Source: Pseudomonas sp. GCEP-101
GTDB taxonomy: Bacteria > Pseudomonadota > Gammaproteobacteria > Pseudomonadales > Pseudomonadaceae
Length of the DNA: 64,000 bases
Reading direction: 5' to 3'
NCBI RefSeq assembly: GCF_025133575.1
Contig: NZ_CP104011.1
Coordinates: forward strand, 930,001 to 994,000
Positions 1 to 10,770 of this stretch are shown piece by piece (position 1 is the first letter of the stretch; each line of letters opens with the position of its first letter). Below the pieces are notes generated by a model. That model was given only the letters and a program-made list of their open reading frames with translations, made no database searches and had not been told where the DNA came from. The translations under genes and the position numbers were made by a program.

Positions 1-1283
1 TGGGTCAGCACGTCCGGGGTGATGGCGAAGCCCCAGCTGCTGACGGTCGCGGCCACGGCGTTGACGTCGGCGCCGACCACGGCCGGCGGGCTGTTCATGG
101 CGAAGTAGATGCCCGGTTCGATGACCGAGGCAGCGACCATCGCCATGATCGCCACGAAGGACTCCATCAGCATGCCGCCGTAGCCGATGTAGCGGGCGTC
201 GGGCTCGCGGTTGAGCAGCTTGGGCGTGGTGCCCGAGGAGATCAGCGCGTGGAAGCCGGAGACGGCGCCACAGGCGATGGTGATGAACAGGAACGGGAAC
301 AGGCCGCCCTTCCACACCGGGCCGGTGCCGTCGGTGAACTGGGTCAGGGCCGGCATCTTCAGCTCCGGCGAGACGATCACGATGCCGATGGCCAGGGCGA
401 TGATGGTGCCGATCTTGAGGAAGGTCGACAGGTAGTCACGCGGGGCCAGCAGCAGCCACACCGGCAGCACCGAGGCGATGGCGCCGTAGGCGATCAGCAT
501 CCAGACGATCTGCACGCCGTGGAAGGTGAACACCGGGGCCCACTCGGGGCTGGCGGCGATCTGCCCGCCGAGCCAGATGGAACCCAGCAGCAGCAGGATG
601 CCCACGACGGAAATCTCGCCGATGCGGCCCGGGCGGATGTAGCGCATGTACACGCCCATGAACAGCGCGATCGGGATGGTCGCCAGCACGGTGAACATGC
701 CCCACGGGCTTTCGGCCAGGGCCTTCACCACGATCAGCGCGAGCACCGCGAGGATGATGATCATGATCAGGAACGCGCCGAACAGAGCGATGGTCCCCGC
801 CACCTGCCCCATTTCCTCGCGGACCAGTTCACCCAGCGAACGCCCGTTGCGGCGGCTGGAGATGAACAGCACCATGAAATCCTGCACGGCGCCGGCCAGC
901 ACCACGCCGGCGATCAGCCAGAGCGTGCCGGGCAGGTAACCCATCTGCGCAGCCAGTACGGGACCGACCAGCGGGCCGGCGCCGGCGATGGCAGCGAAGT
1001 GGTGACCGAAGAGGATGTGCTTGTTGGTCGGGACGTAGTCCAGGCCGTCGTTGTTGAGGACCGCGGGGGTCGCTCGATTGGCGTCCAGTTGCATCACCCT
1101 GGTGGCGATGAACAGGCTGTAGTAGCGGTAGGCGACCAGGTAGATGGCAACCGCCGCGACGACGATCCACAGTGCGTTGATGGCTTCGCCGCGGCGTAGC
1201 GCCACGACTCCCAAGGCAAATGCACCGACTATCGCCACCACCAGCCATGCGAGGTGACGTAGCAGGTTGTTGTTATTGTTCAT
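1..1283 (-). CDS. cstA: Carbon starvation protein CstA, pyruvate/peptide transporter (3' end cut by window)
   Basis: This is a polytopic inner-membrane protein of the CstA family, which imports pyruvate and/or peptides. About 427 codons are visible of a family length near 690, so roughly the last third lies beyond the window start. The N-terminus has Asn-rich MNNNNN, a membrane helix at residues 11-29 and another near 36-52. The family signature GHHFAAIAGAGP follows at residues 93-104, and many further hydrophobic segments come after it. The ATG at 1283 is preceded by GGAAG. The upstream region holds TAGACTAAGGTCGTATGAAT, which looks like a regulator site but which I cannot assign. Its neighbours (DUF3015, mapZ, radA) match the order I remember around PA4606-PA4609 of PAO1. 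Confidence 0.95.
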   Translation of the reverse strand, partial: MNNNNNLLRHLAWLVVAIVGAFALGVVALRRGEAINALWIVVAAVAIYLVAYRYYSLFIATRVMQLDANRATPAVLNNDGLDYVPTNKHILFGHHFAAIAGAGPLVGPVLAAQMGYLPGTLWLIAGVVLAGAVQDFMVLFISSRRNGRSLGELVREEMGQVAGTIALFGAFLIMIIILAVLALIVVKALAESPWGMFTVLATIPIALFMGVYMRYIRPGRIGEISVVGILLLLGSIWLGGQIAASPEWAPVFTFHGVQIVWMLIAYGAIASVLPVWLLLAPRDYLSTFLKIGTIIALAIGIVIVSPELKMPALTQFTDGTGPVWKGGLFPFLFITIACGAVSGFHALISSGTTPKLLNREPDARYIGYGGMLMESFVAIMAMVAASVIEPGIYFAMNSPPAVVGADVNAVAATVSSWGFAITPDVLT

Positions 1284-1427
1284 AGCGAGGCTTCCGACAG
1301 TTTGAAGGCGAGAATTCGCAGAAAAATTCTAGTCTTTTCCAGCGACCCATTCATACGACCTTAGTCTAGAGCGGTTACGCGCTTATTGCCGGAGGTCAAA
1401 CCGCTGGACCGCGGAGTCAGGAAATGC

Positions 1428-1452
1428 AAAGGCCCGCCTGGGGCGGGCCTTT
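1428..1452 (-). terminator. Stem-loop after the DUF3015 gene
   Basis: A perfect 11-bp inverted repeat (aaaggcccgcc / ggcgggccttt) with a 3-nt loop lies 18 nt downstream of the DUF3015 stop. On the minus strand the stem ends in CTTT, which suits a factor-independent terminator with a short U tract. Confidence 0.7.
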
Positions 1453-1469
1453 GGCGGCGTCGTGTGGAC

Positions 1470-1979
1470 TCAGACCGGTTGCTTGGCGTACTGCGCCAGC
1501 ACCTGGTCACGGCTCATCACCGCCAGGGTGTTGTTCAGCACCTGCTCGCCGGTGGCGTTCTGCGACGTGAAGATCTCACCGAAGTGCTGCTGGGTGACCT
1601 GGGCGAAGTGCGCGCGGTCCTGGGTCGGAATGCCGAGCAGTACGGCGTAGGCGTCCAGTGCCTCGCCATGACCCTGGGCCATGTTCTCGGCGATATTGTC
1701 GAGCATGCCGTTCATGGCGAAGATCGAGCGACCGCCGTAGGAAATGCGCTGGCTGGCGTCGCAACCGTTGGTACCGGAGGTCAGGCCGAAGGTGGCGTTG
1801 CCCGAGGTGCCGTTGGTGGTGGTGGCCAGCAGGTGCGGGAACAGGCCGCGCTGACCGTCGAAGACCATGTTGCCCCAGCCGCAGCCCTTGCCGCTCTGGC
1901 CGGCTTCATCGGCGTGCGCCGCCAGGCTGGCAACGCTGATAACCCCAAAAATCAGACCCTTGATGAGTTTATTGTCCAT
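1470..1979 (-). CDS. DUF3015 family exported protein
   Basis: This 169-residue protein has a clear signal peptide (cleavage after AHA near residue 23). It carries the conserved features of the Pseudomonas DUF3015 family: a Cys-Gly-Trp-Gly stretch after the signal, a GLTSGTNGC segment and a C-terminal helical half. The two Cys residues (in GKGCGWG and TNGCDAS) could form a disulfide in the periplasm. The ATG at 1979 was chosen because it begins the signal peptide and has AGAGCATG spacing, although the frame stays open much further upstream. The function is unknown. It lies alone between cstA and the divergent mapZ. Confidence 0.85.
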   Translation of the reverse strand: MDNKLIKGLIFGVISVASLAAHADEAGQSGKGCGWGNMVFDGQRGLFPHLLATTTNGTSGNATFGLTSGTNGCDASQRISYGGRSIFAMNGMLDNIAENMAQGHGEALDAYAVLLGIPTQDRAHFAQVTQQHFGEIFTSQNATGEQVLNNTLAVMSRDQVLAQYAKQPV

Positions 1980-2159
1980 GCTCTGCTCTCCGCAGTGGTG
2001 GTGGTTTATCGCACATGGAGCTTTGGCGAGGGTACGCGGGCTGTCAAACCGGTACGGGACGCGCCTGACGGACGATGCAGCGGGCGACCGGCGCGCGACG
2101 CGCCAGCAGCACCTTGCGTCTATAGTGAGGCGAAGCAGAAACGGCCGGAGAGCCACGAC

Positions 2160-2528
2160 ATGACTGACGATCACGACGAGCGCCGGCGCTTCCAGCGCAT
2201 TGCCTTCGACGCCGGCACCGAGATCAGCCAGGGTGACCTGCGCTGGAAGGTGACGCTGCTCGATCTGTCCCTGCAGGGCCTGCTGGTGCAACGGCCGGAG
2301 CACTGGAGCATCGTCGCCCAGGAACCGGTGCAGGTGCGCATCTATCTGGGCTTCGACGTCAACGTCTATATGGAGGCAGACCTCGCCTGGGAGCGTGAAG
2401 GCCTGCTGGGCTTCAACTGCCGGCACATCGACCTGGACTCGATCAGCCACCTGCGCCGCCTGGTGGAGCTGAACCTGGGCGACGAATCGCTGCTGGAGCG
2501 GGAGCTGACGCTGCTCAGCGAACATTGA
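2160..2528 (+). CDS. mapZ: PilZ-domain c-di-GMP receptor, MapZ homologue
   Basis: This 122-residue single-domain PilZ protein binds c-di-GMP. The RRRFQR arginine motif sits at residues 8-13, and the second motif is DLSLQG (residues 35-40, the D/NxSxxG box). The C-terminal [18 protein letters not shown] segment is nearly identical to my memory of PAO1 PA4608 (MapZ), which binds the chemoreceptor methyltransferase CheR1 when loaded with c-di-GMP. The start is ATG 2160 with GGAG 8 nt upstream. The frame is open further 5', but that region overlaps the opposite-strand DUF3015 gene and its promoter. Confidence 0.9.
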   Translation: MTDDHDERRRFQRIAFDAGTEISQGDLRWKVTLLDLSLQGLLVQRPEHWSIVAQEPVQVRIYLGFDVNVYMEADLAWEREGLLGFNCRHIDLDSISHLRRLVELNLGDESLLERELTLLSEH

Positions 2529-2550
2529 GATCGCGCGCCACCCTGAACCC

Positions 2551-2620
2551 GATCGCGGACGAAGTCCGCTCCTACGCTAATGCCAGCCAGGGCGTAGGAG
2601 CGGACTCAGCCCGCGATCGC
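2551..2620. repeat. REP-type inverted pair
   Basis: Two head-to-head copies of a short palindromic repeat (gatcgcggacgaagtccgct and its inverse, with GTAGGAGCGGAC cores) lie between the convergent mapZ and radA ends. This is typical placement for Pseudomonas REP doublets. Confidence 0.8.
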
Positions 2621-2643
2621 TTATCCGCAACGCCGATGCAGCT

Positions 2644-4023
2644 TTACTCGAACAACGCATCCAGCGCCTGCTCCAGGCGCGTCACCGCGATGACCTGCAG
2701 GCCGGGGGGCGACTCCTTCGGGGCGTTGCCCTTGGGTACGATGGCGCGCTTGAAGCCGTGCTTGGCCGCTTCCTTCAGGCGCTCCTGGCCGCTGGGCACC
2801 GGGCGCACCTCGCCGGACAGACCGACCTCGCCAAACACCAGCAACTGGTGATCCAGCGGCCGGTTGCGCAGGCTGGACATCACTGCCGCCATCAGCGCCA
2901 GGTCTGACGCCGTTTCCAGCACCTTCACACCGCCCACCACGTTGAGGAACACGTCCTGGTCATAGGTCGGGATGCCGCCGTGACGGTGCAGCACCGCCAG
3001 CAGCATGGCCAGGCGGTTCTGGTCCAGGCCCAGGGTCACTCGGCGCGGGTTGGCCAGGTGGCTGGTGTCCACCAGCGCCTGCACCTCCACCAGCATCGGC
3101 CGCGAGCCTTCCCAGGTGGCCATCACCACGCTGCCCGGCACCGATTCCTGGGCGCGGGTGAGGAAGATCGCCGAAGGGTTGGAGACTTCCTTCAGGCCAC
3201 GGTCGGTCATGGCGAACACGCCCAGTTCGTTCACCGCGCCGAAGCGGTTCTTCACCGCGCGCAGCAGGCGCAGGCGGCCGTCGGATTCGCCTTCGAAATA
3301 CAGCACGGTGTCGACCATGTGCTCCAGCACCCGCGGGCCGGCCAGCGCGCCTTCCTTGGTGACGTGGCCGACCAGGAAGATCGCCGTGCCGCTCTGCTTG
3401 GCGAAGCGCACCAGCAGCGCCGCACTCTCGCGCACCTGGGCGACACCGCCGGGGGCCGATTGCAGCTGTTCGGTGAAGATGGTCTGGATCGAGTCGATCA
3501 CCATCACCTTGGGCTGCTCCTGGCGCGCCGTGGCGATGATGGTCTCGATGCAGGTCTCGGTCATGACCTTGAGCTTGTCCTCGGGCAAGCCCAGGCGGCG
3601 CGCGCGCATGGCGACCTGTTGCTGGGATTCCTCGCCGGTGACGTAGAGCGCCGGCAGGCGCGCGGCGATGTTGCAGAGGGTCTGCAGGAGGATGGTGGAC
3701 TTGCCGATGCCGGGGTCGCCGCCGATCAGCACGACAGAACCGTCGACCAGGCCGCCGCCGAGGGCGCGGTCCAGTTCCGCCGAGGCGGTGGAGAAGCGCG
3801 GCATTTCCTCGACGCTGACTTCGGCGAGGGTCTTGATGTTGGCCTGCTGGCCGGCCCAGCCGCCACGGCCGGAGGCACTGCTGCCCGAGCCGCCCGTGGG
3901 CGTGGTGTCGATGACGGTTTCGACCAGCGTGTTCCAGGCGCCGCAATCCGGACACTGGCCGGCCCATTTCGGGTAGGTGGCGCCGCACTCGGTGCAGCCG
4001 TACATGCGCTTGGCCTTGGCCAT
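2644..4023 (-). CDS. radA: DNA repair protein RadA (Sms)
   Basis: RadA is a RecA-like ATPase and branch-migration helicase that acts on recombination intermediates. The 459 residues match the usual length. The N-terminal zinc finger has C10, C13, C24 and C27. Walker A is GGDPGIGKST at 101-110, the RadA-specific KNRFG motif is near residue 258, and a Lon-protease-like domain fills the C-terminal third. The start at ATG 4023 directly precedes the zinc finger. It appears to be a single-gene unit. Confidence 0.97.
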   Translation of the reverse strand: MAKAKRMYGCTECGATYPKWAGQCPDCGAWNTLVETVIDTTPTGGSGSSASGRGGWAGQQANIKTLAEVSVEEMPRFSTASAELDRALGGGLVDGSVVLIGGDPGIGKSTILLQTLCNIAARLPALYVTGEESQQQVAMRARRLGLPEDKLKVMTETCIETIIATARQEQPKVMVIDSIQTIFTEQLQSAPGGVAQVRESAALLVRFAKQSGTAIFLVGHVTKEGALAGPRVLEHMVDTVLYFEGESDGRLRLLRAVKNRFGAVNELGVFAMTDRGLKEVSNPSAIFLTRAQESVPGSVVMATWEGSRPMLVEVQALVDTSHLANPRRVTLGLDQNRLAMLLAVLHRHGGIPTYDQDVFLNVVGGVKVLETASDLALMAAVMSSLRNRPLDHQLLVFGEVGLSGEVRPVPSGQERLKEAAKHGFKRAIVPKGNAPKESPPGLQVIAVTRLEQALDALFE

Positions 4024-4129
4024 GGGCGGACTCCGTCTGAAACAAAGCCCGCATCATAGCCAATCGCGCCCGGCGCTTCAGAACCTATTTACGCGCTGGC
4101 GAACCGGGGCGACAGATCGCCAAAGATCG

Positions 4130-4372
4130 TCAGCTCGCCAGGCGACGGTACTGGCTTTCCATGTCGTGCTTGAGGCTCTCGCGGCGCATCAGCAGCGAGG
4201 CCAGGGTGCAGTCGGGGCGCTCGATGCCCTCCTCCACGCGGCCGATGCGCTGGTCCAGCAGCTCGTATTGCAGCTTCAGGCGGACCAGGCGCTCCTGGGC
4301 GCGCAGGGTGTCGGCATTGCGTTGCGGGAGCTTGGTGACGGACTTGCCAGAGGACGAAATGGCTTTACGCAT
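4130..4372 (-). CDS. YdcH/SlyX-like small coiled-coil protein (DUF465-like)
   Basis: This 80-residue charged helical protein resembles the DUF465/YdcH group. Its central part (RLVRLKLQYELLDQRIGRVEEG) has heptad spacing, followed by a second helix with LKHDMESQYRR. It precedes a clearer YdcH homologue, so the two are probably distant paralogues in tandem. The function is unknown. Assignment rests on length, helical pattern and neighbour rather than a strict motif. Confidence 0.7.
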   Translation of the reverse strand: MRKAISSSGKSVTKLPQRNADTLRAQERLVRLKLQYELLDQRIGRVEEGIERPDCTLASLLMRRESLKHDMESQYRRLAS

Positions 4373-4448
4373 GGCGGTGGCACCAGTAGGAAAGAGATGA
4401 CGGGAGCCTACGCCTCGCTCCGTTCCACACCCTTGACTCTGGTCAAGC

Positions 4449-4691
4449 TCAACCGGATCGCTTGAGGAGGTCGGCGATCTCGTCCTTCAGGGTCACGCGC
4501 TGCAGTTTCAGGGAGTTGAGGGCGAGGTCGTCCATCGCTTCGCGGCCGTCCTCGATGTCGTAGATCTTTTTGTCCAGCTCCTCGTAGGTCGCGGCCATGC
4601 GGGTGAAGTTGGCGTCCTTGCCGTGCAACCGGGTCATGAGGGCTTTCTGGTCGGGGAATTCGCGGGACAGGGGATGATGCTCGAGCGGCAT
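4449..4691 (-). CDS. YdcH family protein (DUF465)
   Basis: This 80-residue cytoplasmic protein shows the DUF465 pattern: an N-terminal HPLSREFPD segment, then F-x-x-M-x-x-x-Y-x-x-L-D-K-K-I-Y-D-I-E, then a second helix with the LKLQRVTLKDEI motif near the C-terminus. The family forms antiparallel helical hairpins, and its function is not established. The start ATG 4691 has AAAGGAGG 6 nt upstream. Confidence 0.9.
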   Translation of the reverse strand: MPLEHHPLSREFPDQKALMTRLHGKDANFTRMAATYEELDKKIYDIEDGREAMDDLALNSLKLQRVTLKDEIADLLKRSG

Positions 4692-4860
4692 GGCGGGCCT
4701 CCTTTGTGAATGGGTTGCCCGATAAGCCTAGACCACGGCGTGATAGTGCCCACAGCCGCCGGTCTTGCCGTGGGAATTGACCGCATCCGGGGTGTTCAGA
4801 CGGCGACAGGCCGCTAAACTGCGCCTGTCCCCTCTATCTTGCGTAACAAGGAGTCAGTGC

Positions 4861-5277
4861 ATGAGTCTGCTTAACGAATTCAAGGCCTTCGCCGTGAAGG
4901 GCAACGTGGTCGACATGGCCGTCGGTATCATCATCGGCGCCGCGTTCGGCAAGATCGTCTCGTCCTTCGTCGGCGACGTGATCATGCCGCCCATTGGCCT
5001 GCTGATCGGCGGCATGGACTTCTCCGACCTCGCGATCACCCTCAAGGCCGCCGAGGGCCAGACGCCGGCCGTGGTGCTGGCCTACGGCAAATTCATTCAG
5101 ACCTGCCTGGACTTCATCATCGTTGCCTTCGCCATCTTCATGGGCGTGAAGGCGATCAACAAGCTCAAGCGTGAGGAAGCCGTGGCCCCCAGCGCCCCGC
5201 CGACTCCGACCCCGGAAGAAACCCTGCTGACCGAGATCCGCGACCTGCTCAAGCAGCAGAACAACCGCGCTCCCTGA
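4861..5277 (+). CDS. mscL: Large-conductance mechanosensitive channel MscL
   Basis: MscL is a homopentameric inner-membrane channel that opens under hypo-osmotic tension. The 138 residues match the family. The start [22 protein letters not shown] is diagnostic, with TM1 about 15-45, the periplasmic loop 46-70, TM2 about 70-98, and a cytoplasmic C-terminal helix ([16 protein letters not shown]). The ATG at 4861 has an AAGGAG site 8 nt upstream, so an earlier in-frame start is unlikely. Confidence 0.98.
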   Translation: MSLLNEFKAFAVKGNVVDMAVGIIIGAAFGKIVSSFVGDVIMPPIGLLIGGMDFSDLAITLKAAEGQTPAVVLAYGKFIQTCLDFIIVAFAIFMGVKAINKLKREEAVAPSAPPTPTPEETLLTEIRDLLKQQNNRAP

Positions 5278-5316
5278 GCAGATCGCTGACCCGGCCGGGC
5301 ACCGCCGCGGCCGGCA

Positions 5317-6867
5317 TCAGCCCGGCGGCGTCAGCAGTACCCGGCCGATGCGCCGCTCGCTGACATCCGTCACTTCCAGGCGCCAGCCGCCCAGCTCCAG
5401 CGTGTCACCCTTGGCCGGCAAGCGGCCAAGGTGCTTGAGCGCCAGCCCGCCAAGGGTCTGGTATTCCGCCGTCGGCCGGGCGTGGAAGCCGACCCGCTCG
5501 GCCAGCGCCGAGAGGGTCACGGCGCCGTCCACGCGGTAGCCGCCGGCCTGGGCCTCGATGTCGGTACCGGACACCTCGCTGGCATCGGGCAGCTCACCGG
5601 CAATCGCCTCCAGCACGTCGGTCATGCTCAGCATGCCCTCGAAGCCACCGAACTCGTTGACCACGAAGGCCAGGTGGGTCGAGGCTGCGCGCATCTGTTC
5701 CAGGGCGCCCAGCACCGTGCTGCTGTCCGGCAGGCTCAGCGGCTCGCGCAGCAGCGGCAGGATGTCGAGTTCGCGCCCCTGCAGCAGGGCGGCGAACAGT
5801 TCCTTCTTGTGCACGTAGCCCAGGGGCTCGTCGATGTTGCCTTCGCGGATCACCAGCAGCCGCGAGTACGGCGACTCCAGCAGCGCACGGCGAATGTCCT
5901 GCGGGCTGTCGGCGACATCCACGCGGTGCACGCGCTGGCGGTCGATCATCACCGCTTTCACCGGGCGCTCGGCCAGGCCTAGCACGCCGCTGATCATCAC
6001 CCGCTCGCGGCGGTCGAACGGCGCGTCGGCGCCCTCGTCCGGCCCGACCAGGTCGGCGATCTCCTCGCCCACCTCGTCGGCGTCCACCTTGCCGCCCATC
6101 AGGCGCAGCACCGCGTGGGCGGTGCGCTGGCGCAGGCCGCGCTGACCGCGCTGGCTCTTCTGGCGCTTCCAGCGCACCAGCTGGTTGGCCATCTCGATCA
6201 GCAGGCTGAAGCCGATGGCGGCGTACAGATAGCCCTTCGGGATGTGGAAGCCCAGGCCCTCGGCGGTCAGGCTGAAACCGATCATCAGCAGGAAGCCCAG
6301 GCACAGCATGATCACCGTCGGGTGTTCGTTGACGAAGCGGGTCAGCGGCTTGCTGGCCACCATCATCAGGCCGATGGAGAAGATGACCGCGATCATCATC
6401 ACTTCCAACTGCTCGACCATGCCCACCGCGGTGATGACCGCGTCGAGGGAAAACACCGCATCCAGCACCACGATCTGCGCGACCACCGGCCAGAAGGCGG
6501 CATACACGCGCTTGCCGTTGGACGTGTGCACCCGGCCCTCCAGGCGTTCATGCAGCTCCAGGGTGGCCTTGAACAGCAGGAACAGACCACCGAACAGCAT
6601 GATCAGGTCGCGGCCGGAGAAGCTCTTGCCCAGCACCTCGATCAGCGGCTCGGTGAGCGTGACCAGCCAGGAAATGCTCGCCAGCAGGCCCAGGCGCATC
6701 AGCAGTGCCAGCGACAGGCCGATCAGCCGCGCGCGGTCGCGCAGGTGCGGCGGCAGCTTGTCCGCGAGAATCGCGATGAAGACCAGGTTATCGATGCCGA
6801 GCACCAGCTCGAGCAGGATCAGGGTGAGCAGGCCGAGCCAGGCCGTGGGGTCCATCAGCCATTCCAT
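5317..6867 (-). CDS. TerC-family membrane protein with CBS pair and CorC_HlyC domain
   Basis: The 516 residues divide into three parts. Residues 1-235 form a TerC-type membrane domain ([11 protein letters not shown] and [11 protein letters not shown] carry the acidic residues expected for metal handling). A CBS-domain pair spans about 290-420, and a CorC_HlyC/transporter-associated domain about 430-510. This matches the YegH/YoaE group, proposed to act in metal-ion export. Stop and start are clear, and it is convergent with mscL. The substrate cannot be told from sequence. Confidence 0.9.
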   Translation of the reverse strand: MEWLMDPTAWLGLLTLILLELVLGIDNLVFIAILADKLPPHLRDRARLIGLSLALLMRLGLLASISWLVTLTEPLIEVLGKSFSGRDLIMLFGGLFLLFKATLELHERLEGRVHTSNGKRVYAAFWPVVAQIVVLDAVFSLDAVITAVGMVEQLEVMMIAVIFSIGLMMVASKPLTRFVNEHPTVIMLCLGFLLMIGFSLTAEGLGFHIPKGYLYAAIGFSLLIEMANQLVRWKRQKSQRGQRGLRQRTAHAVLRLMGGKVDADEVGEEIADLVGPDEGADAPFDRRERVMISGVLGLAERPVKAVMIDRQRVHRVDVADSPQDIRRALLESPYSRLLVIREGNIDEPLGYVHKKELFAALLQGRELDILPLLREPLSLPDSSTVLGALEQMRAASTHLAFVVNEFGGFEGMLSMTDVLEAIAGELPDASEVSGTDIEAQAGGYRVDGAVTLSALAERVGFHARPTAEYQTLGGLALKHLGRLPAKGDTLELGGWRLEVTDVSERRIGRVLLTPPG

Positions 6868-7096
6868 GTCGACTCACCTCGCTGGGTGTGCGCCATGGTT
6901 GGCCGGGCAGGATCATCCGCGAACGCGGATGCCGGGGGAGGTTCGCCGAACGCTGGCTCTACGAAGGTAGCGACCGGGTTCGGCGTCGTACTGTGACTGT
7001 CCATAAGGTCCGAAAAAAGGGAAACGGACGCTCATCCTAAGGGCAAAGGGCTTTCCCCCTAAGGGGACAATCTTTTCAAAATCTATCGAGCCAGCC

Positions 7097-7873
7097 TTAC
7101 CAATAGTTTTCCACAGCGATCTGGCCGGGCTTGCGCGTCAGCGCCAAGCTCATGCCACGGGCCTTCAGCACCGCGCGGGTGTCCTCGATCATCTGCGGGT
7201 TGCCGCAGAGCATCACGCGCGAATGTTCGGGGGTGAGTTCCAGACCGGCGGCGCGCTCCAGCTCGCCATTCTCGATCAGCGTGGTGATGCGCGCGTTCAG
7301 GCAGCCCGGCACCGACTCGCGGGTGACCACCGGGATGAACTGGAGCTTGTGGATATGTTCGGCCAGGTGCTCCATGGCGCCGAAACTGGCGATCAGCTCG
7401 CGGTAGGCCAGTTCCTTTTCCTCGCGGGCGCTGTAGACCAGCTTGATGGTCTCGAAGCGTTCCCACACCTCGAAGTCCTGCAGGATCGACAGGAACGGCG
7501 CCAGCCCGGTGCCGGTGGCCAGCAGCCAGAGGTCGCGGCCGTCGGGGAAGCGGTCGAGGGTGAGGAAGCCGAAGGCCTGGCGGTCCACCAGCAGCTGGTC
7601 GCCGACGCGCAGGCGGCTGAGTTCGCTGGTGAACTCACCACCGGGGACGACGATGGAGAAGAACTCGAGGAACTCGTCGTGGGGCGCCGAAACCATCGAG
7701 TAGGCGCGCCAGACGATGCTGCCGCTGGGCTTGTACACGCCCAGGCGGGCGAACTGCCCGGCGCGGAAGCGGTAGCCGCTGTCACGGGTGGTGCGCAGGG
7801 TGAACAGGCTCGGGGTGAGCGTCTGCACTTCCAGCAGGGTCTGGCGGGTGAACTTCTCTTCGCTGGCGGTCAT
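7097..7873 (-). CDS. fpr: Ferredoxin/flavodoxin-NADP reductase
   Basis: This 258-residue FAD enzyme moves electrons between NADPH and ferredoxin or flavodoxin. The FAD-binding RAYSM is at 56-60, the NADP-binding ATGTGLAPFLS near 112-122, and CGNPQM near 215. The C-terminal residue is an aromatic Trp (VENYW), as in the bacterial subclass with an aromatic end. I chose ATG 7873 because AAGGAG lies 8 nt upstream; an upstream ATG at 7903 would place this Shine-Dalgarno inside the gene. It probably corresponds to PA4615-type FprB rather than the Fpr next to FinR. Confidence 0.92.
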   Translation of the reverse strand: MTASEEKFTRQTLLEVQTLTPSLFTLRTTRDSGYRFRAGQFARLGVYKPSGSIVWRAYSMVSAPHDEFLEFFSIVVPGGEFTSELSRLRVGDQLLVDRQAFGFLTLDRFPDGRDLWLLATGTGLAPFLSILQDFEVWERFETIKLVYSAREEKELAYRELIASFGAMEHLAEHIHKLQFIPVVTRESVPGCLNARITTLIENGELERAAGLELTPEHSRVMLCGNPQMIEDTRAVLKARGMSLALTRKPGQIAVENYW

Positions 7874-7936
7874 CGTCCGCTCCTTCACAGGCAACGGGCC
7901 CATTTTCCCGTATTAGCGGCGCGAGGAACACCCGCA

Positions 7937-7971
7937 AGGCTTGTGGCTATCGCCAGGACCGCCACAAGCCT
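7937..7971 (-). terminator. Stem-loop after dctP-like gene
   Basis: An 11-bp perfect inverted repeat (aggcttgtggc / gccacaagcct) with a 13-nt loop starts 8 nt after the stop of the TRAP binding-protein gene. There is no U tract, so it may act as an mRNA 3'-end stabiliser or a weak terminator before fpr. Confidence 0.5.
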
Positions 7972-7979
7972 GCGCTGGG

Positions 7980-9113
<1,134 letters not shown>

Positions 9114-9308
9114 TTATTATTGGGATGCCGCCGCGCAGACGAAGGCGGGGCGGATAGGTCATAATTTTTCGGTATATCGCTGGCCCGCACAAGCTGTCGC
9201 GAGTCAACCACGTCTCAATTTGATGACAAACTCGTTGCAATAATCCTCACATCATTGCCAACGAGACAGTACCTCTATCTCAGCCATTTCCGTCGTTTCG
9301 AGAGCCCC

Positions 9309-10433
9309 ATGCCCGTCCTCGCCAGCCCCTTCGCCCAGCTCGACCTGGTCCGCCACCCCGAACAGCGCGAAGACCCGCTGCAAGCCTTCGACGCGGCCGA
9401 CGAATACCTGCTCAATCATCTGCATGAGCAGGGCGTCAGCGCGGACAGCCGCGTGCTGGTGCTCAACGACAGCTTCGGCGCCCTCGCCGCCAGTCTCGCG
9501 CCGCACGTGCGCCTGACCAGCAGCGGCGACTCGCACCTGGGCTTCATCGCCCTGCAACGCAACCTCGAACGCAACGGCCTGAATGACGTGCCGCTGACCT
9601 TCGTCCCCGCCAGCGACACCGCGCAAGGTCCCTTCGACTACGTGCTGGTGCGCGTCCCCAAGACCCTGGCGCTGCTGGAGGAACAACTGATCCGGCTGCA
9701 TGGCCAGCTCGCACCCGGAGCGAAGGTGACCGCCGCCGGCATGATCAAGCACCTGCCCCGCGCCGCTGGCGATCTGCTGGAACAGTACATCGGCCCGATG
9801 CAGGCGTCGCTGGCGGTGAAAAAGGCCCGCCTGCTGATCGCCACCGCCGAGGAGCGTCCCGCCCCTGCCTCGCCCTACCCCAGCCGCTACCGCCTGGAGC
9901 AGCCCGCGCTGACCCTGCTCAACCACGCCAACGTGTTCTGCCGCGAAGGCCTGGACATCGGCACCCGCGCCTTTCTCCCGCACCTGCCGCAGGTGCACCA
10001 CGCCGTTCGCGCGGCGGACCTGGGTTGCGGCAACGGCGTGCTGGGCATCGCCTTCGCCCTGCTCAACCCGCAGGCCGAGCTGACGCTGGTGGACGAATCG
10101 TACATGGCGGTGCAGTCCGCGCAGGAGAACTGGCGGGCGGCGCTGGGCGTGCGCCCGGTGGATATCCACCCCGACGACGGCCTCGCCGCACAACCGGCCG
10201 ACTCGCTGGACCTGGTCCTGTGCAACCCACCCTTCCACCAGCAGCAGGTGGTCGGCGACTTCCTCGCCTGGCGCATGTTCCAGCAAGCCCGCGCCGCGCT
10301 GGTCACCGGCGGCGAATTGTGGATCGTCGGCAACCGCCACCTGGGCTACCACGCCAAGCTCAAACGCCTGTTCCGCGGCGTCGAGCAGGTGGCGGCCAAT
10401 CCGAAGTTCGTGGTGTTGAAGGCGACCAAGTAA
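9309..10433 (+). CDS. rlmG: 23S rRNA (guanine1835-N2)-methyltransferase RlmG
   Basis: RlmG is a SAM-dependent rRNA methylase of 374 residues, matching its usual length of about 378 (RsmC is shorter). RlmG-like pieces include LVLNDSFGAL, VPKTLALLEEQL and NHANVFCREGLDIG in the N-terminal pseudo-domain. The catalytic domain has SAM motif DLGCGNGVLG from residue 237 and NPPFHQQ from 306, the N-methylating (D/N)PP(F/Y) motif. ATG 9309 is selected because the upstream ATG at 9255 adds a non-conserved tail. Confidence 0.93.
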   Translation: MPVLASPFAQLDLVRHPEQREDPLQAFDAADEYLLNHLHEQGVSADSRVLVLNDSFGALAASLAPHVRLTSSGDSHLGFIALQRNLERNGLNDVPLTFVPASDTAQGPFDYVLVRVPKTLALLEEQLIRLHGQLAPGAKVTAAGMIKHLPRAAGDLLEQYIGPMQASLAVKKARLLIATAEERPAPASPYPSRYRLEQPALTLLNHANVFCREGLDIGTRAFLPHLPQVHHAVRAADLGCGNGVLGIAFALLNPQAELTLVDESYMAVQSAQENWRAALGVRPVDIHPDDGLAAQPADSLDLVLCNPPFHQQQVVGDFLAWRMFQQARAALVTGGELWIVGNRHLGYHAKLKRLFRGVEQVAANPKFVVLKATK

Positions 10434-10509
10434 GGCGAAGGGATTGCTCAACACCTGACCGACCCGCACAATACACACGTAGACGTACACACGACGGAGG
10501 CGCGTACCT

Positions 10510-10770
10510 ATGCCGACTTCCACCTTGACTACCCGCGTGTTCATGAACGGCAACAGCCAAGCCGTGCGGATTCCCCAGGAGTTCCGCCTGGATGTTGGCA
10601 GCGTGGAGATCACCCGCAAGGACAACGGCGACCTGGTGATCCATCCCATCCCGCAGGACCGTGGCGCCGCGCTGATGGAAGCGCTGCAGGGCTTCGACGA
10701 AGACTTCCTCGAGGCCCTGGACGACGAACAGCGCGACCAGCCACCGGCCCAGGACCGGGACGAGCTGTGA
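10510..10770 (+). CDS. vapB: VapB-type antitoxin (AbrB/SpoVT fold)
   Basis: The 86-residue antitoxin has an N-terminal swapped-hairpin DNA-binding domain with FMNGNSQAVRIPQEFR, the standard VapB/MazE motif. An acidic C-terminal tail (EDFLEALDDEQRDQ) would wrap around the toxin. GGAGG lies 8 nt upstream of ATG 10510. Its stop overlaps the toxin start (GTGA), so the two are translationally coupled. Confidence 0.93.
   Translation: MPTSTLTTRVFMNGNSQAVRIPQEFRLDVGSVEITRKDNGDLVIHPIPQDRGAALMEALQGFDEDFLEALDDEQRDQPPAQDRDEL

Noticed and set aside
249-1199. Plus-strand open frame over cstA
   Set aside because: The minus-strand translation gives clear CstA membrane helices and motifs; the plus frame is Gln/His/Asp-rich with no motif.
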